DNA of 64,000 nt from Leifsonia sp. PS1209 (GTDB lineage: Bacteria > Actinomycetota > Actinomycetes > Actinomycetales > Microbacteriaceae), in the NCBI RefSeq assembly GCF_012317045.1, contig NZ_CP051154.1:3038001-3102000 (forward strand). The letters run 5' to 3'. The notes under the pieces were generated by a model. That model was not told the origin of the DNA. It ran no database searches and saw nothing but the letters and a program-made list of their open reading frames with translations. Shown here piece by piece: positions 1 to 8,009 of this stretch (positions are counted from its first letter, which is position 1; each line of letters starts with the position of its first letter). The position numbers and the translations under genes were made by a program.

Positions 1-1838
1 TTCACCTCCTGAAGGATCTCTTCTGTCTGTTCGTCTTCGAGGCTCGAGATGACGAACCGGTAGTGCTCGTTCGTCTCGAGGAGCTCGTGGTGGGTGCCGA
101 CCGCTGTGATGCGGCCGTTCTCGAGCAGGGCGACCCGGTCGGCGAGCATCACCGTGGACGGACGGTGGGCGACGACCAGCGCCGTGGTGGCGGCGAGGAC
201 GCGACGGAGTGCCGCCTCGACGAGGGCCTCGGTGTCCACATCCAGTGCGGACAGCGGGTCGTCGAGCACCAGGATGGACGGGTTGGCCGCGACGGCACGC
301 GCGAGCGCCAGGCGCTGACGCTGACCGCCGGACAGGCTGAGCCCCTCCTCGCCGACCTTCGTCTCCACGCCCTCCGGGAGGTCGTAGACGAAGCCGGCCT
401 GGGCGATCTCGACGGCCTCGGCGAGCACGCGCTCCGCCTCCTCCGAGTTCGGGTCGAGGTCGTCACGGCCGAGCAGCACGTTCTCCCTGACCGATGCGGA
501 GAACAGCGTGGCGTCCTCGAACGCCATCGCGATGCTCTTGCGGAGGTCGTAGCGGGTGAGGTCGCGCACATCCACGCCGTCGACGCGCAGCGAACCGCCC
601 GTGACGTCGTAGAGCCGGGTGGTGAGGGCCGTGAGCGTCGACTTGCCGGATCCGGTGAGACCGACGAGCGCCATCGTCTCCCCCGGCTCGACCGTGAGGT
701 CGATGCCGTCGAGGAGGTCGGGGAAGCGCTCCGGCGAATCCTGGTACCGGAAGTGCACGTCGTCGAACACGAGCTCTCCGCGCGGGTTCTCGATCTTCTT
801 CGGCTCTGCCGGGTCCTGGATGGTGTTCGCCTCGTCCATCACCTCGAAGAACCGGTCGGCAGCCGTGCGGGTGTCGAAGGTCATCGAGAGCAGGAAGCCG
901 ATCGACTCGACAGGGAACCGCAGCACGGTCGCCGTTGCGAAGAACGCGACCAGCTCGCCGACGGACAGCTGCCCCTGCGAGGACAGCCAGACGCCGACCA
1001 CCAGGCAGATGCCGAACGCCACATCCGGGACCAGCAGCAGCCAGAGCCAGATGCCGGCGATGGCCTTCGCCTTCTCGATCTCGGTGCCGCGCAGCTCCTC
1101 CGCCTGCGACTCGAACCTCTTCAGGGCGTGCTTGCCCCTGCCGAACGCCTTGAGCACACGGATGCCGTGCACCGACTCCTCGACAGCGGTCGCCAGGTCG
1201 CCGGCCTGGTCCTGGCTGCGGCGGGCGATCACCGAGTACTTGCCTTCGAAGATGAACCCGTAGATCCACAGCGGGATCGAGCAGACCAGGAAGATCAGTC
1301 CGAGGATCCAGTTCCAGCTGATCAGGATGGCGAAGCCGACGACGATCGTCACGACGTTCACCACCAGCAGCACGATGCCGAACGACAGCCACCGGCGGAT
1401 GAGGCCGAGGTCGCTGACGGCGCGCGACAGCAGCTGGCCACTCGGCCAGCGGTCGTGGAACGCGACAGGCAGGTCCTGCAGCTTCTCGTAGAGACCGTTG
1501 CGCATCTTCGCCTCGACGTGCGTGCCCGGCGTGAGCACGAACCAGCGGCGGAGCGAGATGAACACGGCCTCGGCCGCGCCCAGCCCGACGACGAGCAGCG
1601 CCGCCGGCCACACGGCCGACGAGTCACCCGTCGACAGCGGTCCGTCGACCAGCCAGCGGAGCACCTGCGGGATGCTCAGTGCGACCAGGCTGGCGAGGAG
1701 GGCGGCGACCATGCCGAGCAGGATGCGCGGAGCAGCCGACTTGGCGAACGGCAGGATGCGCAGCAGAGTCCGCACGGTGCCCGCCCGTGCTTTCGTATCT
1801 TTTTGTGGGGGGTGCTGATGAGTTTCAGCGACAGACAT
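1..1838 (-). CDS. ABC exporter half-transporter, degenerate-site subunit (3' end beyond window)
   Basis: Multidrug/lipid-type ABC exporter subunit with an N-terminal six-helix membrane domain (about residues 30-330) followed by a nucleotide-binding domain. The NBD shows Walker A (GLTGSGKST), signature [10 protein letters not shown], Walker [13 protein letters not shown] and the H-loop VVAHRPS. The residue after the Walker B Asp is Asp, not the catalytic Glu, as in the non-hydrolysing half of heterodimeric exporters of the TM287/288 or BmrCD kind. The partner is therefore expected next door, probably just beyond position 1 (inference). The frame has no stop before the window edge, so the last residues are missing. 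The ATG at 1838 is chosen because [13 protein letters not shown] precedes the first membrane segment at a normal distance; no good ribosome binding site is visible. Substrate unknown. Confidence 0.93.
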   Translation of the reverse strand, partial: MSVAETHQHPPQKDTKARAGTVRTLLRILPFAKSAAPRILLGMVAALLASLVALSIPQVLRWLVDGPLSTGDSSAVWPAALLVVGLGAAEAVFISLRRWFVLTPGTHVEAKMRNGLYEKLQDLPVAFHDRWPSGQLLSRAVSDLGLIRRWLSFGIVLLVVNVVTIVVGFAILISWNWILGLIFLVCSIPLWIYGFIFEGKYSVIARRSQDQAGDLATAVEESVHGIRVLKAFGRGKHALKRFESQAEELRGTEIEKAKAIAGIWLWLLLVPDVAFGICLVVGVWLSSQGQLSVGELVAFFATATVLRFPVESIGFLLSMTFDTRTAADRFFEVMDEANTIQDPAEPKKIENPRGELVFDDVHFRYQDSPERFPDLLDGIDLTVEPGETMALVGLTGSGKSTLTALTTRLYDVTGGSLRVDGVDVRDLTRYDLRKSIAMAFEDATLFSASVRENVLLGRDDLDPNSEEAERVLAEAVEIAQAGFVYDLPEGVETKVGEEGLSLSGGQRQRLALARAVAANPSILVLDDPLSALDVDTEALVEAALRRVLAATTALVVAHRPSTVMLADRVALLENGRITAVGTHHELLETNEHYRFVISSLEDEQTEEILQEV

Positions 1839-1956
1839 TATCGATCCGTTTTCTTGTGTAGTGATTGCTTCGCGGGTCAGACAGTGACCCGATTCTGAGC
1901 GTGCTGAGAGGTCGTGCGGGGTCGTCAAAAGGGAGCGTTCCACCGGGGGTGGACTC

Positions 1957-1978
1957 CGCGGACCGTGGATGGTCCGCG
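1957..1978. other. Inverted repeat (8-bp stem, 6-nt loop)
   Basis: A perfect 8-bp inverted repeat, cgcggacc and ggtccgcg around a gtggat loop, lies about 50 bases past the stop of the 30-residue ORF at 2025-2117. It could end that transcript or be a processing structure. No T-run follows on either strand, so a terminator call is weak. It sits in the roughly 390-base gap 1839-2229, which otherwise holds only that small ORF. Confidence 0.35.
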
Positions 1979-2024
1979 CGACGTGCCGACGACGGTCAGC
2001 CGGGAAGCATGTCCTGCCTGGGAC

Positions 2025-2117
2025 CTACCAGGCGGGGGCTGGCTCCGGGGACGCATAAGCGACGGCGGCGACGAGTCCGAACCCGATCATGGTTCGTGTG
2101 TTCTCGGTCGTTGTCAT
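2025..2117 (-). CDS. Possible small peptide gene (30 aa)
   Basis: A short frame with a strong ribosome binding site (GGGAGG, 6 nt before ATG). It encodes a 30-residue peptide starting MTTTENTRTMIGFGLVAAVA and ending in a Pro/Ala stretch with a terminal Trp. Residues 10-22 are hydrophobic (MIGFGLVAAVAYA), which could be one short membrane segment. It lies alone in the gap between the ABC exporter and the DDAH-like gene, both on the same strand. I do not recognise a family. The well-placed ribosome binding site is the main reason to list it; a chance frame remains possible. Confidence 0.4.
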   Translation of the reverse strand: MTTTENTRTMIGFGLVAAVAYASPEPAPAW

Positions 2118-2229
2118 GGCGTCCTCCCTAGCCCGAATGCGTTCACGTAAATGCCGCCTAGGCAGCCCTACAGCCTATGGCCGCGCACAGCCGATGCACA
2201 AGAGGGGAAAGAAAAACGATCGCTTTCGG

Positions 2230-3435
2230 TTACCGGATGCGGATGGAGAGGCAGGTCACGCATCCCTCGAGCTTCTCGAACTCGCTGATGTCGACCTGCA
2301 CGACCGTGTATCCGAGGTCCTCGACCAGCGCGACCGACGCGGGCGCGGACGACGACATCAGCACCGTGTCGTCCGAGAGGACCACGACGGCGGTGCCGTG
2401 CGCCTCGGGAACGGGGAGGAAGCGCTCGAACACGCTGGGGTTGTCCACGAGCGGCTCGTAGCCGATGACCGTGCCGTCGGGCAGCGCGGTCACAGCCGTC
2501 TTGAGGTGCAGCGCCTTGGTCACCGGAACGCCGACCACGGTGTAGCCGAGCGGTGCGACGAGAGCGCGCAGCTGGCGGATGCCCTCCGCGTTGGTGCGGC
2601 CGCCACGGCCGACGTAGACGGTCGAGCCGACCTTGAGCACGTCCCCGCCGTCGAGCGTCCCCGGCTCCTGGATGCGCTCGATGCGCAGTCCCTGCGCGCG
2701 CAGCGCCGCCTCGGTGCCCGGGGTCTCCGCACGGCGCGAGTCCGCGCCAGGGAGGCTGATCACGGCTGTGTCGCCGAACACGATGGCCGTGTCCTCGACG
2801 AAGACGGAGTCCGCGAGCCCGTCTGCGCTCGCGACCTCGACGGTCTGCCAGCCGGCCTGGGAGAGGGCGGCGACGTACGCATCCCACTGCTTGTCGGCGA
2901 GTTCGGCATCCACCGGCTCGCGGTCGATGTGGGTGACGAGGCCGTCCGCCAGGTTGGTGGCCGGGATGCGGACGAGCGCGATCCTGGTGCCGGAGCCGAA
3001 GGCCGACTCGTCGTCGATGGCGTGGTAGACCGCGTATCCGGCGGTGGGCAGCGCGATGGCGACCGCGAGCCAGAACGGCAGGTTCAGCCCGATGAAGGAC
3101 TGGAAGATCTGCGCCCAGGCCGCGGCGGCGAAACCGACATTCAGAGCGGTGAACAGCACGATCGTGCCGAGCAGGGTGCTCACCAGCGCCACGACGACAC
3201 CCGTGATGACAGCGATCCAGCGACGGACCAGGCCGCCGAGGAGTGCCGCGGCGAAGGTGAGCACCAGTGCGACCAGCGCGTTGTACATCACGTATGGCGT
3301 GATGCTTCCGAGCGCTGCGGCGTTCAGCTGGTTGGCCGCCAGCAGAACGAAGGTCGCCGCGATGAACGCGATAGCGCCCACCGCGACGGCAGCGGAAACG
3401 GATGCGATGAGCCGGCGGCCCCACGAAGTCGTCAT
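2230..3435 (-). CDS. Membrane-anchored dimethylarginine dimethylaminohydrolase-like protein
   Basis: The C-terminal 265 or so residues form a complete DDAH/amidinotransferase-superfamily domain. It carries an early VRIPATN strand, FVEDTAIV, PGTLDGGDVL, the LHLKTAV motif with the catalytic His, and a C-terminal GCVTCLS motif with the nucleophilic Cys. Known DDAHs hydrolyse methylated arginines to citrulline and are soluble proteins of about 255-285 residues. Here roughly 135 residues with four predicted membrane helices precede the enzyme, so it should be tethered to the membrane; which side the enzyme faces is not clear. The start at 3435 (ATG) is preferred over an in-frame TTG at 3444, because an AGGG lies 9 nt upstream and a TAGGGT hexamer overlaps the TTG. 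It reads toward the ABC exporter. Substrate is inferred only from family. Confidence 0.87.
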   Translation of the reverse strand: MTTSWGRRLIASVSAAVAVGAIAFIAATFVLLAANQLNAAALGSITPYVMYNALVALVLTFAAALLGGLVRRWIAVITGVVVALVSTLLGTIVLFTALNVGFAAAAWAQIFQSFIGLNLPFWLAVAIALPTAGYAVYHAIDDESAFGSGTRIALVRIPATNLADGLVTHIDREPVDAELADKQWDAYVAALSQAGWQTVEVASADGLADSVFVEDTAIVFGDTAVISLPGADSRRAETPGTEAALRAQGLRIERIQEPGTLDGGDVLKVGSTVYVGRGGRTNAEGIRQLRALVAPLGYTVVGVPVTKALHLKTAVTALPDGTVIGYEPLVDNPSVFERFLPVPEAHGTAVVVLSDDTVLMSSSAPASVALVEDLGYTVVQVDISEFEKLEGCVTCLSIRIR

Positions 3436-3443
3436 GGGAACCA

Positions 3444-3449
3444 ACCCTA
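3444..3449 (-). promoter_or_regulatory. Candidate -10 hexamer TAGGGT for DDAH-like gene
   Basis: TAGGGT ends 8 nt before the ATG at 3435. The placement fits a near-leaderless transcript. No convincing -35 is visible. The same bases could act as a weak Shine-Dalgarno (AGGG), so both readings remain open. Confidence 0.4.
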
Positions 3450-3460
3450 GCGGAGCGTTT

Positions 3461-4540
3461 CTATGCGTTTGCTGGCTCGCGCAGGCGCGCGAGCGCGATC
3501 TCCTCCGCGGCTTCGAGCGTGGTGATCCCGCGCTCCTCGGCGACGGCGAAGATCTCGGTGACGGTGTCGCCGATCCGCTCCACCCTCTCCTGCGTGGCGG
3601 CAGCGGATGCGTCCTCCTCGTTCATCATCGAGAGGAAGATCACCCCGCCCGCGTTCACGACGAAGTCGGGCGCCCAGAGGATGCCGCGCGCCGCGAGACG
3701 CTCCGCTCCCGCGCGGTGCGCGAGCTGGTTGTTGGCGGGACCGACCACGGCCTTGACCCGCAGCTCGTCGATCACCGTGTCCGTCAGCACGCCGCCGACA
3801 CCGGCGGGCACGAACAGGTCGCCCTCGACGGTGTGCGCCTCGGCCGGCTCCACCCAGCGTGCGCCGAGCGCATCCGCCAGTGCGCGCTTCGCCGGGTTGA
3901 CGTCGGTGACCGTGAGCTCGGCGCCCTCGCTCGCGAGCCGCATCGCGATGATCGAGCCGACGTGGCCGAGCCCGAGGACGGTGACGCGGCGACCGGCCAC
4001 CGAGCGGGTGCCGACAGCGCGCTCCAACGTCGAGAGCAGCCCGGCGTACACACCGGCCGCCGTCGCGTCGCTCGGCTCTCCGACGCCGCCTTCGGAGGAC
4101 GGGAGGCCGCAGACGTGCGCCGTGCGCGTCGCGACGATCGACATGTCCTCGGCCGAGGTGCCGACGTCTTCGGCGGTCATGTACGCGCCGCCGAGGCTCT
4201 CCACGGCGTCGCCGAGGTCGAGCATCAGCTCGTAGCGCTGTTCGTTCGTGAGCACCGTGCCGCGCGGGAGGTAGACGACCGTCTTCCCTCCGCCGCGGTT
4301 GAGGCCGGCGGCCGCGTTCTTGAGGGTCATGCCCTCCGCGAGCCGGAGCGAGTCCGCAACCGCCTCCGCCCAGGAGTCGTACGTCCAGACACGGCAGCCG
4401 CCGAGCGCGGGGCCGAGGATGGTGGAGTGCACCGCGACGCTGATGGTCAGGCCGCTCCGCCTCCCCTTCACGACATGCAGCGTTTCGTGCGGCAGGTTCA
4501 CTCCGGTCGTTTCGACCAGTTCAGCGGGCAGGACGGACAT
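3461..4540 (-). CDS. Leu/Val/Phe/Glu dehydrogenase family protein (NAD-dependent amino acid dehydrogenase)
   Basis: Oxidatively deaminates a branched-chain or aromatic L-amino acid to the keto acid with NAD(P)+, or the reverse. The family's MTYKNAAAGL motif appears as MTLKNAAAGL (Lys74) and the catalytic GGGK motif as RGGGKTV (Lys86). AEDVGTS follows, then a Rossmann nucleotide fold beginning GLGHVGS and the C-terminal FVVNAGGVI segment. The 359-residue length matches leucine and valine dehydrogenases. An upstream GAGGAG sits at a good distance from the ATG at 4540. It lies 25 bases upstream of the DDAH-like gene on the same strand, so the two may be cotranscribed, which would hint at amino acid catabolism. 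Exact substrate preference cannot be read from sequence. Confidence 0.9.
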   Translation of the reverse strand: MSVLPAELVETTGVNLPHETLHVVKGRRSGLTISVAVHSTILGPALGGCRVWTYDSWAEAVADSLRLAEGMTLKNAAAGLNRGGGKTVVYLPRGTVLTNEQRYELMLDLGDAVESLGGAYMTAEDVGTSAEDMSIVATRTAHVCGLPSSEGGVGEPSDATAAGVYAGLLSTLERAVGTRSVAGRRVTVLGLGHVGSIIAMRLASEGAELTVTDVNPAKRALADALGARWVEPAEAHTVEGDLFVPAGVGGVLTDTVIDELRVKAVVGPANNQLAHRAGAERLAARGILWAPDFVVNAGGVIFLSMMNEEDASAAATQERVERIGDTVTEIFAVAEERGITTLEAAEEIALARLREPANA

Positions 4541-4644
4541 CGGTGTCTCCTCGTGGGATCGCGGTTGTGCATTTTCGGTGGCCTTGTGAGCCGCCGATCA
4601 TTCTCCCACGAGTCCCGCCCGCGCGCCTCCCCTGCGGGAGCGCA

Positions 4645-6240
4645 CTAGTGGAAGAAGTGACGCTCCCCGGTGAAGTACATCGTCACGCCCGCGGCCTTCG
4701 CTGCGGCGATGACGTCCTCGTCGCGGATCGAGCCGCCCGGCTGCACGATCGCGCGCACACCGGCGTCGATCAGGATCTCCGCCCCGTCGGCGAACGGGAA
4801 GAACGCGTCAGACGCGGCAACGGCACCGGATGCGCGCTCACCGGCTCGCGTGACGGCCAGGTTGCACGAATCCACCCTGTTCACCTGCCCCATGCCCACG
4901 CCGACGGATGCGCCGTCGTTCGCCAGCAGGATCGCGTTGGACTTCACAGCGCGGCACGCCTTCCAGGCGAACTCGAGGTCGGCGCGGGTCGCCGCGTCCG
5001 CCTCCTCGCCGGAGACGAGCGTCCAGCCCGCCGAGCTGCCGTACGACGTGGATGCGGTGTCGAAGCGGTCCGCATCCTGAACGAGCACGCCGCCCGAGAT
5101 CTGCCGGAACTCCGTGGCCTTGCGGCTGTAGTCCTCCGGCAGCTGCAGGATGCGCAGATTCTTCTTCGTCTGCAGGAGTTCGAGCGCCTCCGGCTCGAAG
5201 CCCGGCGCGATCAGGACCTCGGTGAAGATGCCCTTCACTGCCTCGGCCATCGCCAGCGTCACGATGCCGTTGGCCGCGATCACGCCGCCGTACGCGGAGA
5301 CGGGGTCGCACTCGTGCGCCTTGCGGTGCGCTTCGGCGATGTCGTCGGCGATCGCGATGCCGCACGGGTTCGCGTGCTTGATGATGGCGACGGCCGGCTG
5401 GTCGAAGTCGTACGCGCTGCGGAGTGCTGCGTCAGCATCCACGTAGTTGTTGTACGACATCTCCTTGCCGCCGAGCTGCGTGGCCTGGGCGATGCCGCGA
5501 CCGGTCGGGTCGGCGTAGAGCGCAGCGGCCTGGTGCGAGTTCTCGCCGTAGCGCAGGGTCTGCTTGAGTTCGGCTGCGACCTCGAAACGTTCGGGGAAGT
5601 CGGCCGTGCTCGGCGCATCCCCTGCGAACCAGGCGGCGACGGCGCCGTCGTATGCAGCGGTGTGCGCGAACGCCCGCGCGGCGAACTCCCTGCGCTGGTC
5701 GAAGGTGGTTCCGCCGGCCGCGATGGCGTCGGCGATGTTGCCGTAGTCGCCGGGAGAGACGACGATGGCGACGTTGGCGTGGTTCTTCGCCGATGCGCGG
5801 ACCATCGCCGGGCCGCCGATGTCGATCTGCTCGACCACGTCGTTGCCGACGGCGCCGGAGGCGACCGTCTCCACGAACGGGTAGAGGTTCACGACCACGA
5901 GCTCGAACGGCTTGATCTCGAGGTCTTTCAGCTGCTCCTCGTGCGAGGCCAGCCGGAGGTCGGCGAGCAGGCCGGAGTGGATGGCGGGGTGCAGGGTCTT
6001 CACGCGGCCGTCGAGCGACTCGGGGAAGCCGGTGACGCTGGCGACGTCGGTGACCTCGTAGCCCGCATCCCGGATCGTGGACGCCGTGCTCCCGGTGGAG
6101 ACGATCTCGACACCCGCGTCTGCGAGCGTCTTCGCGAGCTCGAGGAGCCCGGTCTTGTCGCTGACCGAGATCAGCGCGCGGCGGATCGGGACGATGTCCC
6201 TTTCGCGGTAGAGGCTGGCGTCGTGGCGGGGTCCACTCAT
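4645..6240 (-). CDS. purH: Bifunctional AICAR transformylase/IMP cyclohydrolase
   Basis: Catalyses the last two steps of IMP synthesis: formylation of AICAR with 10-formyl-THF and ring closure of FAICAR. The N-terminal MGS-like cyclohydrolase domain starts at [14 protein letters not shown], with STGST and VKTLHP motifs. The larger transformylase domain has the KHANPCG motif and a [13 protein letters not shown] end, closing with [11 protein letters not shown], a typical PurH C-terminus. The length (531) is normal. Its ATG overlaps the purN stop by 4 nt (ATGA), so translation is coupled to purN. In the wider actinobacterial layout purN-purH follow the sucCD/PerM block, as here. Confidence 0.97.
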   Translation of the reverse strand: MSGPRHDASLYRERDIVPIRRALISVSDKTGLLELAKTLADAGVEIVSTGSTASTIRDAGYEVTDVASVTGFPESLDGRVKTLHPAIHSGLLADLRLASHEEQLKDLEIKPFELVVVNLYPFVETVASGAVGNDVVEQIDIGGPAMVRASAKNHANVAIVVSPGDYGNIADAIAAGGTTFDQRREFAARAFAHTAAYDGAVAAWFAGDAPSTADFPERFEVAAELKQTLRYGENSHQAAALYADPTGRGIAQATQLGGKEMSYNNYVDADAALRSAYDFDQPAVAIIKHANPCGIAIADDIAEAHRKAHECDPVSAYGGVIAANGIVTLAMAEAVKGIFTEVLIAPGFEPEALELLQTKKNLRILQLPEDYSRKATEFRQISGGVLVQDADRFDTASTSYGSSAGWTLVSGEEADAATRADLEFAWKACRAVKSNAILLANDGASVGVGMGQVNRVDSCNLAVTRAGERASGAVAASDAFFPFADGAEILIDAGVRAIVQPGGSIRDEDVIAAAKAAGVTMYFTGERHFFH

Positions 6241-6830
6241 GCTCGTGCAAGCTCCTTGAGGTCGATGTGTCCGTTGGCGATGTCGAGGACGGCGTCGATG
6301 AGCAGCCGTCGCTCCACTGGTTTGATGCGTTCGTGGAGGGCGGCCTCCGTGTCATCGGGATGCACGGGGACGCGCTCCTGGCTGATGATCGGCCCGGCGT
6401 CCACGCCGTTGTCGACCACGATGAGGCTCGCGCCGGTCTGGGTGACCCCGGCGGCCAGCGCATCCCGGACCCCGTGGGCGCCGGGGAACTCGGGAAGGTA
6501 AGCGGGGTGGGTGTTGATGAGGTTGGGCGAGAACGCGGCAACGACCCTCGGCGGAACGAGGCGCATGAAGCCGGAGAGGATCACCAGGTCCGGCTGCCAC
6601 TGCTCGATCTGCGCGAGGAGTTCGTCGCCCCACTCGTCCCTGTCGTCGAACGACGAGAACGGGACGGTGAACGACGGGATGCCGAACTCTTCCGCGTGCG
6701 CGAGCCCGTCCGCGTCGCGGTCGGCGCCGACGGCGACCACTCTGGCGGGGAACTCCGCGTCCTGCGACGCTTCGAGCAGGGCGCGCAGGTTGGACCCGCC
6801 GCCGGAGATCAGCACCACAATCGAGAGCAC
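6237..6830 (-). CDS. purN: Phosphoribosylglycinamide formyltransferase
   Basis: GAR transformylase: moves a formyl group from 10-formyl-THF to GAR in purine synthesis. The protein opens with [13 protein letters not shown], the phosphate-binding loop of PurN. The catalytic Asn/His block appears as [13 protein letters not shown], followed by the conserved Asp in [12 protein letters not shown]. At 197 residues it is the usual size. The start codon is GTG at 6830. No Shine-Dalgarno precedes it, but a TAGGCT hexamer ends 6 nt upstream, so the mRNA is probably leaderless. purH follows with a 4-nt overlap. Confidence 0.96.
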   Translation of the reverse strand: MLSIVVLISGGGSNLRALLEASQDAEFPARVVAVGADRDADGLAHAEEFGIPSFTVPFSSFDDRDEWGDELLAQIEQWQPDLVILSGFMRLVPPRVVAAFSPNLINTHPAYLPEFPGAHGVRDALAAGVTQTGASLIVVDNGVDAGPIISQERVPVHPDDTEAALHERIKPVERRLLIDAVLDIANGHIDLKELARA

Positions 6831-6836
6831 GCCACA

Positions 6837-6842
6837 AGCCTA
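6837..6842 (-). promoter_or_regulatory. Candidate -10 hexamer TAGGCT, leaderless purNH transcript
   Basis: TAGGCT is separated from the purN GTG by exactly 6 nt (tgtggc). Transcription would start at or next to the start codon. No ribosome binding site is visible and no clear -35 hexamer is seen. Confidence 0.55.
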
Positions 6843-6880
6843 GCGGCGGGCACGGCGGGCGGCAGACCACAGCCTCGATA

Positions 6881-6903
6881 ATTTAAGACTTGACTTATAT
6901 AAG
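6881..6903 (+). promoter_or_regulatory. AT-rich promoter/operator candidate before the ArsR gene
   Basis: A strikingly AT-rich island in GC-rich DNA. It contains ttgact, tatata and a perfect 10-bp palindrome, cttatataag (6894-6903), 22 bases before the ATG of the ArsR-type regulator. ArsR proteins commonly bind AT-containing inverted repeats overlapping their own promoter. I infer an autoregulatory operator; which hexamers are -35 and -10 is not clear. Confidence 0.5.
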
Positions 6904-6925
6904 CCACGGCGCAACCATTGGAGTC

Positions 6926-7324
6926 ATGCACGCTTTCGATGTCCTCGGCGACCCGGTCAGACGCCGCATCCTCGAACTGCTCGTGGACGGCGAGGAGGCC
7001 GCCGGCGACATCACGGCGGTCATCGCCCGGGAGTTCGGCATCAGCCAGCCGGCCGTCTCGCAGCACCTGCGGGTGCTCAGAGAACACGGCTTCGCGAACG
7101 TGCGCGCGGACGGCACGCGCCGCATGTACGCGGTCGCCCCCGACGGACTCCGGCAGGCACACACCTGGCTGAGTCCGTTCGAGCGGTTCTGGACAGGGCC
7201 GCTCTCCGCCCTCGGGACCGAGCTCGCCAGGGGCAAGCGCTCCGCGCGGCTCGCCGCTTCCGGCGGCGACGCCGCGCACCACCCATCCGATTCCACTCAC
7301 ACCACACCGCAGGACGAGGAGTAA
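6926..7324 (+). CDS. ArsR-family winged-helix transcriptional regulator
   Basis: A 132-residue ArsR/SmtB-type repressor. The winged helix spans about residues 3-85: DPVRRRILELL, a recognition helix at SQPAVSQHLRVLREHGF, and the wing VRADGTRRMYAV. I see no metal-binding Cys cluster, so it is not an obvious metal sensor. ArsR proteins paired with SRPBCC partners are a recurrent arrangement, and here an SRPBCC gene starts 3 bases after the stop. The ATG at 6926 is chosen over an upstream TTG at 6890, because the family starts just before AFDVLGDPVRR and GGAG precedes it closely. The C-terminal 35 residues are Ser/His/Thr rich and look disordered. Confidence 0.9.
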   Translation: MHAFDVLGDPVRRRILELLVDGEEAAGDITAVIAREFGISQPAVSQHLRVLREHGFANVRADGTRRMYAVAPDGLRQAHTWLSPFERFWTGPLSALGTELARGKRSARLAASGGDAAHHPSDSTHTTPQDEE

Positions 7325-7327
7325 ATC

Positions 7328-7993
7328 ATGGTCGACGTCAACGCACAGATCGATGCGGTCACCCGCACCCTCCGCACCGAGGAGATCGACGGAGAGCCGA
7401 CGCGCATCCAGACCATCGCCCAGGACTACCCGGCGGACATCGCCGACGTCTGGGACGCCACCACCACGGCGGACAGGATCGCACGCTGGTTCCTCCCGGT
7501 CACCGGCGACCTCCGCCTCGGCGGCCGCTACCAGCTCATCGGCAACGCCGGGGGCGAGATCCTCGCCTGCTCTCCGCCGGCGGATGGGTCGGCGGAGTAC
7601 CGGATCACGTGGGAGTTCGGCGGCGGCGTCACGTGGGTCACCGTCCGGCTCACGTCGATCGGGCAGGACAGCACCCGGTTCACCCTCGAACACAGCGCGC
7701 GGGTGGCCGACGTCCCCGAACAGCTGTGGGAGACATACGGGCCCGGCGCGACCGGCGTGGGCTGGGACCAGGCCGTGCTCGGCCTCGCCCTCCACTTCGG
7801 CACGCAGGACAGCGCCATCTCGCCCGAGGAGGGACAGGCCTGGGCCCTCTCCGACGAGGGCGCGGCGTTCACCCGCGCGGCAGCCGACCGCTGGGCGGAG
7901 GCCCACATCGCCGACGGCGCAGAGCCTGCCACAGCAGCTCGGACCGCGGACGCGACCTTCGCCTTCTACACCGGCAGGACAGTGGAGGACTGA
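7328..7993 (+). CDS. SRPBCC (AHSA1-like) domain protein
   Basis: Residues about 30-165 fit the SRPBCC/AHSA1 helix-grip fold: the PADIADVWDATTTADRIARW opening, the GDLRLGGRYQL strand pair, YRITWEFGG, and a GWDQAVLGLALHF terminal helix. Such proteins have a hydrophobic pocket and are often encoded beside ArsR-type regulators; their ligand is usually unknown. About 50 residues continue past the fold to ATFAFYTGRTVED. The gene is almost certainly cotranscribed with the regulator (3-base gap) and converges on the ThrE-like gene. No enzymatic residues can be claimed. Confidence 0.85.
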   Translation: MVDVNAQIDAVTRTLRTEEIDGEPTRIQTIAQDYPADIADVWDATTTADRIARWFLPVTGDLRLGGRYQLIGNAGGEILACSPPADGSAEYRITWEFGGGVTWVTVRLTSIGQDSTRFTLEHSARVADVPEQLWETYGPGATGVGWDQAVLGLALHFGTQDSAISPEEGQAWALSDEGAAFTRAAADRWAEAHIADGAEPATAARTADATFAFYTGRTVED

Positions 7994-8009
7994 CGCCGCT
8001 GCGGGCCGG

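Noticed and set aside
63..1898. 611-codon plus-strand frame opposite the ABC exporter
   Set aside because: The minus strand shows full Walker A, signature and Walker B motifs; the plus-strand frame shows none.
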